Under the pieces are notes generated by a model. That model made no database searches and was not told where the DNA came from. It saw only the letters and a program-made list of their open reading frames with translations. A stretch of DNA of 6,548 nucleotides. It comes from Acidobacteriaceae bacterium. GTDB taxonomy: Bacteria; Acidobacteriota; Terriglobia; Terriglobales; Acidobacteriaceae. Below are positions 5,703-6,548 of this stretch, piece by piece. The position numbers and the translations under genes were made by a program. The stretch spans positions 1 through 6,548 of the forward strand of contig JARLFX010000023.1 of NCBI GenBank assembly GCA_031296355.1, given 5' to 3'. The first letter of the stretch is position 1. Each line of letters opens with the position of its first letter.

Positions 5703-5982
5703 CGCAATCCTCCTAAACGAGACCCGGGAAGGACAGCAAGTACAGCAGTTTCCGCGCTCTGTGCGCCGGATGCCAAGATGAAAATTCGATGCAGCTTGAG
5801 AAACTCTGGTTGCAAAGAATCTCAGAAATAGCTCGTTATTCCTTACGCGCATAACGCGTTTCTTACTTTTCATTGGACGGTGGACGTATTGCCCACCAAT
5901 CTGTTTGCAGCAAGCACGAGTGCCTGCGTTCTTGAAGTCCACGGATTTCACAGGCATGACAAGTCCGATGGAGGTCGCTTTT
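5703..5982. promoter_or_regulatory. Divergent intergenic region between lysR and the excisionase gene
   Basis: No gene is convincing in these 280 bases. It must hold the lysR promoter on the minus strand and probably that of the excisionase on the plus strand, but I could not pick consensus hexamers with good spacing. Inverted repeats cluster in the middle: ACGCG/CGCGT (5845-5849, 5855-5859), GTTAT/ATAAC (5835-5839, 5851-5855), and GGTGG/CCACC (5879-5883, 5893-5897) inside ATTGG/CCAAT (5872-5876, 5896-5900). These are candidate sites for LysR or for the excisionase/integrase. Confidence 0.4.
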
Positions 5983-6219
5983 ATGGGGTCCATGTCAATC
6001 ACCATGGAGGAGGCGGTTGATCTACTGCTGACCGCGGAGGAAGTCGCCCTTAAGCTGAAAGTCAGTAAGGATTGGGTCTGGGATCACTCCTCGCGGAGAC
6101 TGCCTTACCTGCCGGTTATCCGTATGAGTGACGGTGCCTTGCGCTATCGCGCAAGCGGGATTGAAGAGTTTCTGAAAGAACGGGAACGGGCCTCCCATTT
6201 ACGGCGCAAACGCCGGTAA
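5983..6219 (+). CDS. Excisionase-like helix-turn-helix DNA-binding protein
   Basis: With the ATG at 5983, preceded by GGAGG (5970-5974) at eight bases, the product has 78 residues. A TTG at 5905 and ATGs at 5956 and 5968 also open the frame but lack a ribosome site of this quality. LLTAEEVALKLKVSKDWVW (15-33) is the MerR/excisionase-type HTH, followed by the wing LPVIRMSDGALRYRASGIEE (43-62), and a very basic end SHLRRKRR. Family members such as Xis and AlpA bend DNA beside the attachment site and favour excision, or regulate the integrase. The integrase start lies 47 bp downstream on the same strand, which supports this role. It might instead be a plain DNA-binding regulator; sequence alone does not separate these. 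Confidence 0.82.
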   Translation: MGSMSITMEEAVDLLLTAEEVALKLKVSKDWVWDHSSRRLPYLPVIRMSDGALRYRASGIEEFLKERERASHLRRKRR

Positions 6220-6224
6220 AATGG
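6195..6224 (+). repeat. Imperfect inverted repeat spanning the excisionase stop codon
   Basis: CCATTTACGGCG (6195-6206) pairs with CGCCGGTAAAATGG (6211-6224) around a CAAA loop: 12 pairs with two single-base bulges. There is no T-run, so it is not a standard terminator. It could damp read-through into the integrase or bind a recombination protein. Part of it encodes the basic tail of the excisionase, so chance is possible. Confidence 0.4.
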
Positions 6225-6266
6225 AGATGGCCCGCTTATTCCCCCACACAGAAATCCGAGGAATAA

Positions 6267-6548
6267 ATGGGAAACTCGCATCAGAAAGGCTGGGTCCGTC
6301 TTCGCGGCAAGAAGTGGTATGGATACTTCCGCAGAACGGAGTTGGACCCGGAAACGAATCAATCGAAACTCAACGTCGCGCAAGTCATCCTTGGGTCGAA
6401 ACCGGAGATGTCGAAGTATGAGGCCAGGGAAAAACTGGAGCGCGAGATTGTCAGACTTGGCGGCCAATCCACAGGTGACCAATCCGTAGTCAATGGCTCG
6501 GTCACTTTTGAGTGGTTCGTCAACAACCGCTACCTGCCAGTGAAAGAG
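6267..6548 (+). CDS. Phage-type integrase (tyrosine recombinase), N-terminal part (runs off right edge)
   Basis: The frame from ATG 6267 is open for 94 codons to the edge, with GAGGAA (6258-6263) just upstream. It begins MGNSHQKGWVRLRGKKWYGY, followed by FRRTELDPETNQ: a beta-rich, basic arm-binding segment of the AP2-like kind found at the front of phage and island integrases. A charged helix MSKYEAREKLEREIVRLGG (48-66) comes next, and TFEWFVNNRYLPVKE (80-94) opens the SAM-like core-binding domain. The catalytic domain is beyond the window. Together with the excisionase-like gene it forms an int-xis module of a genomic island or prophage-like element. No attachment site or tRNA is visible inside the window, so the island presumably extends to the right. 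Confidence 0.85.
   Translation, partial: MGNSHQKGWVRLRGKKWYGYFRRTELDPETNQSKLNVAQVILGSKPEMSKYEAREKLEREIVRLGGQSTGDQSVVNGSVTFEWFVNNRYLPVKE

Noticed and set aside
5905..5982. TTG 5905 and ATGs 5956/5968 as starts of the excisionase gene
   Set aside because: None has a good Shine-Dalgarno; GGAGG at 5970-5974 serves ATG 5983, and the extra residues are not part of the HTH family.
5703..6005. A 101-codon N-terminal extension of the LysR gene, open in frame on the minus strand
   Set aside because: The LysR HTH begins directly after the Met at 5702, which has a strong AGGAGG site; the extension is Cys/Arg-rich without domain character and overlaps the excisionase gene.
1..6548. CRISPR array, tRNA, rRNA, toxin-antitoxin or restriction/defence genes
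   Set aside because: No regularly spaced repeats, cloverleaf-like sequence or matching protein motifs were found on either strand.

Overview
The window reads as an accessory, mobile-DNA-rich stretch of a moderately GC-rich bacterial chromosome or plasmid. Protein styles (a cysteine-containing plasmid-type ParB with an Ala/Lys tail, a CMD-family/SDR/cysteine-hydrolase cassette, an excisionase-integrase pair) are the kind I associate with soil Acidobacteriota or Proteobacteria. I lean to Acidobacteriota, but that is inference; no rRNA, tRNA or housekeeping gene is present to settle it.

Layout. (1) Positions 1-207, minus strand: the first 69 codons of a tyrosine recombinase running off the left edge. 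Its ribosome binding site is folded into a hairpin, and about 140 bp of noncoding DNA behind it ends in two direct repeats at 324-349. (2) Positions about 346-1857, plus: a ParB-type gene whose N-terminal part is missing. Recognisable ParB sequence starts exactly where the recombinase-side repeats stop, so the recombinase element appears to have inserted into, or recombined with, parB. A strong intrinsic terminator (1879-1908) and a nested inverted-repeat region follow. (3) Positions 1994-4778, plus: a tightly packed cassette with a promoter/operator, a MarR regulator, an isochorismatase-like cysteine hydrolase (14-bp overlap with marR), a carboxymuconolactone-decarboxylase-family protein, a short-chain dehydrogenase and, 66 bp further on, a 76-residue zinc-ribbon protein. 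(4) Positions 4767-5702, minus: a LysR-type regulator, convergent with the zinc-ribbon gene and overlapping it by 12 bp. (5) Positions 5983-6548, plus: an excisionase-like HTH protein and the first 94 codons of a phage-type integrase running off the right edge.

How it may work. The first four cassette genes look like a MarR-controlled unit for processing a small, probably cyclic or aromatic/carbonyl-containing molecule: a hydrolase, a CMD-fold protein and an NAD(P)-dependent oxidoreductase. A 13-bp perfect palindrome over the -35 hexamer is the natural MarR operator candidate. The substrate cannot be read from the sequence. Recombinase genes on both sides suggest the cassette is cargo carried between mobile modules.

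Most unusual points: the cysteine hydrolase has Glu and Arg where its superfamily normally has the catalytic Asp and Lys; two mutually exclusive hairpins precede the CMD gene, one covering its Shine-Dalgarno; the recombinase start is likewise hairpin-masked; and parB is decapitated at a repeat-marked junction. I see no CRISPR array, tRNA, rRNA or clearly new defence system.
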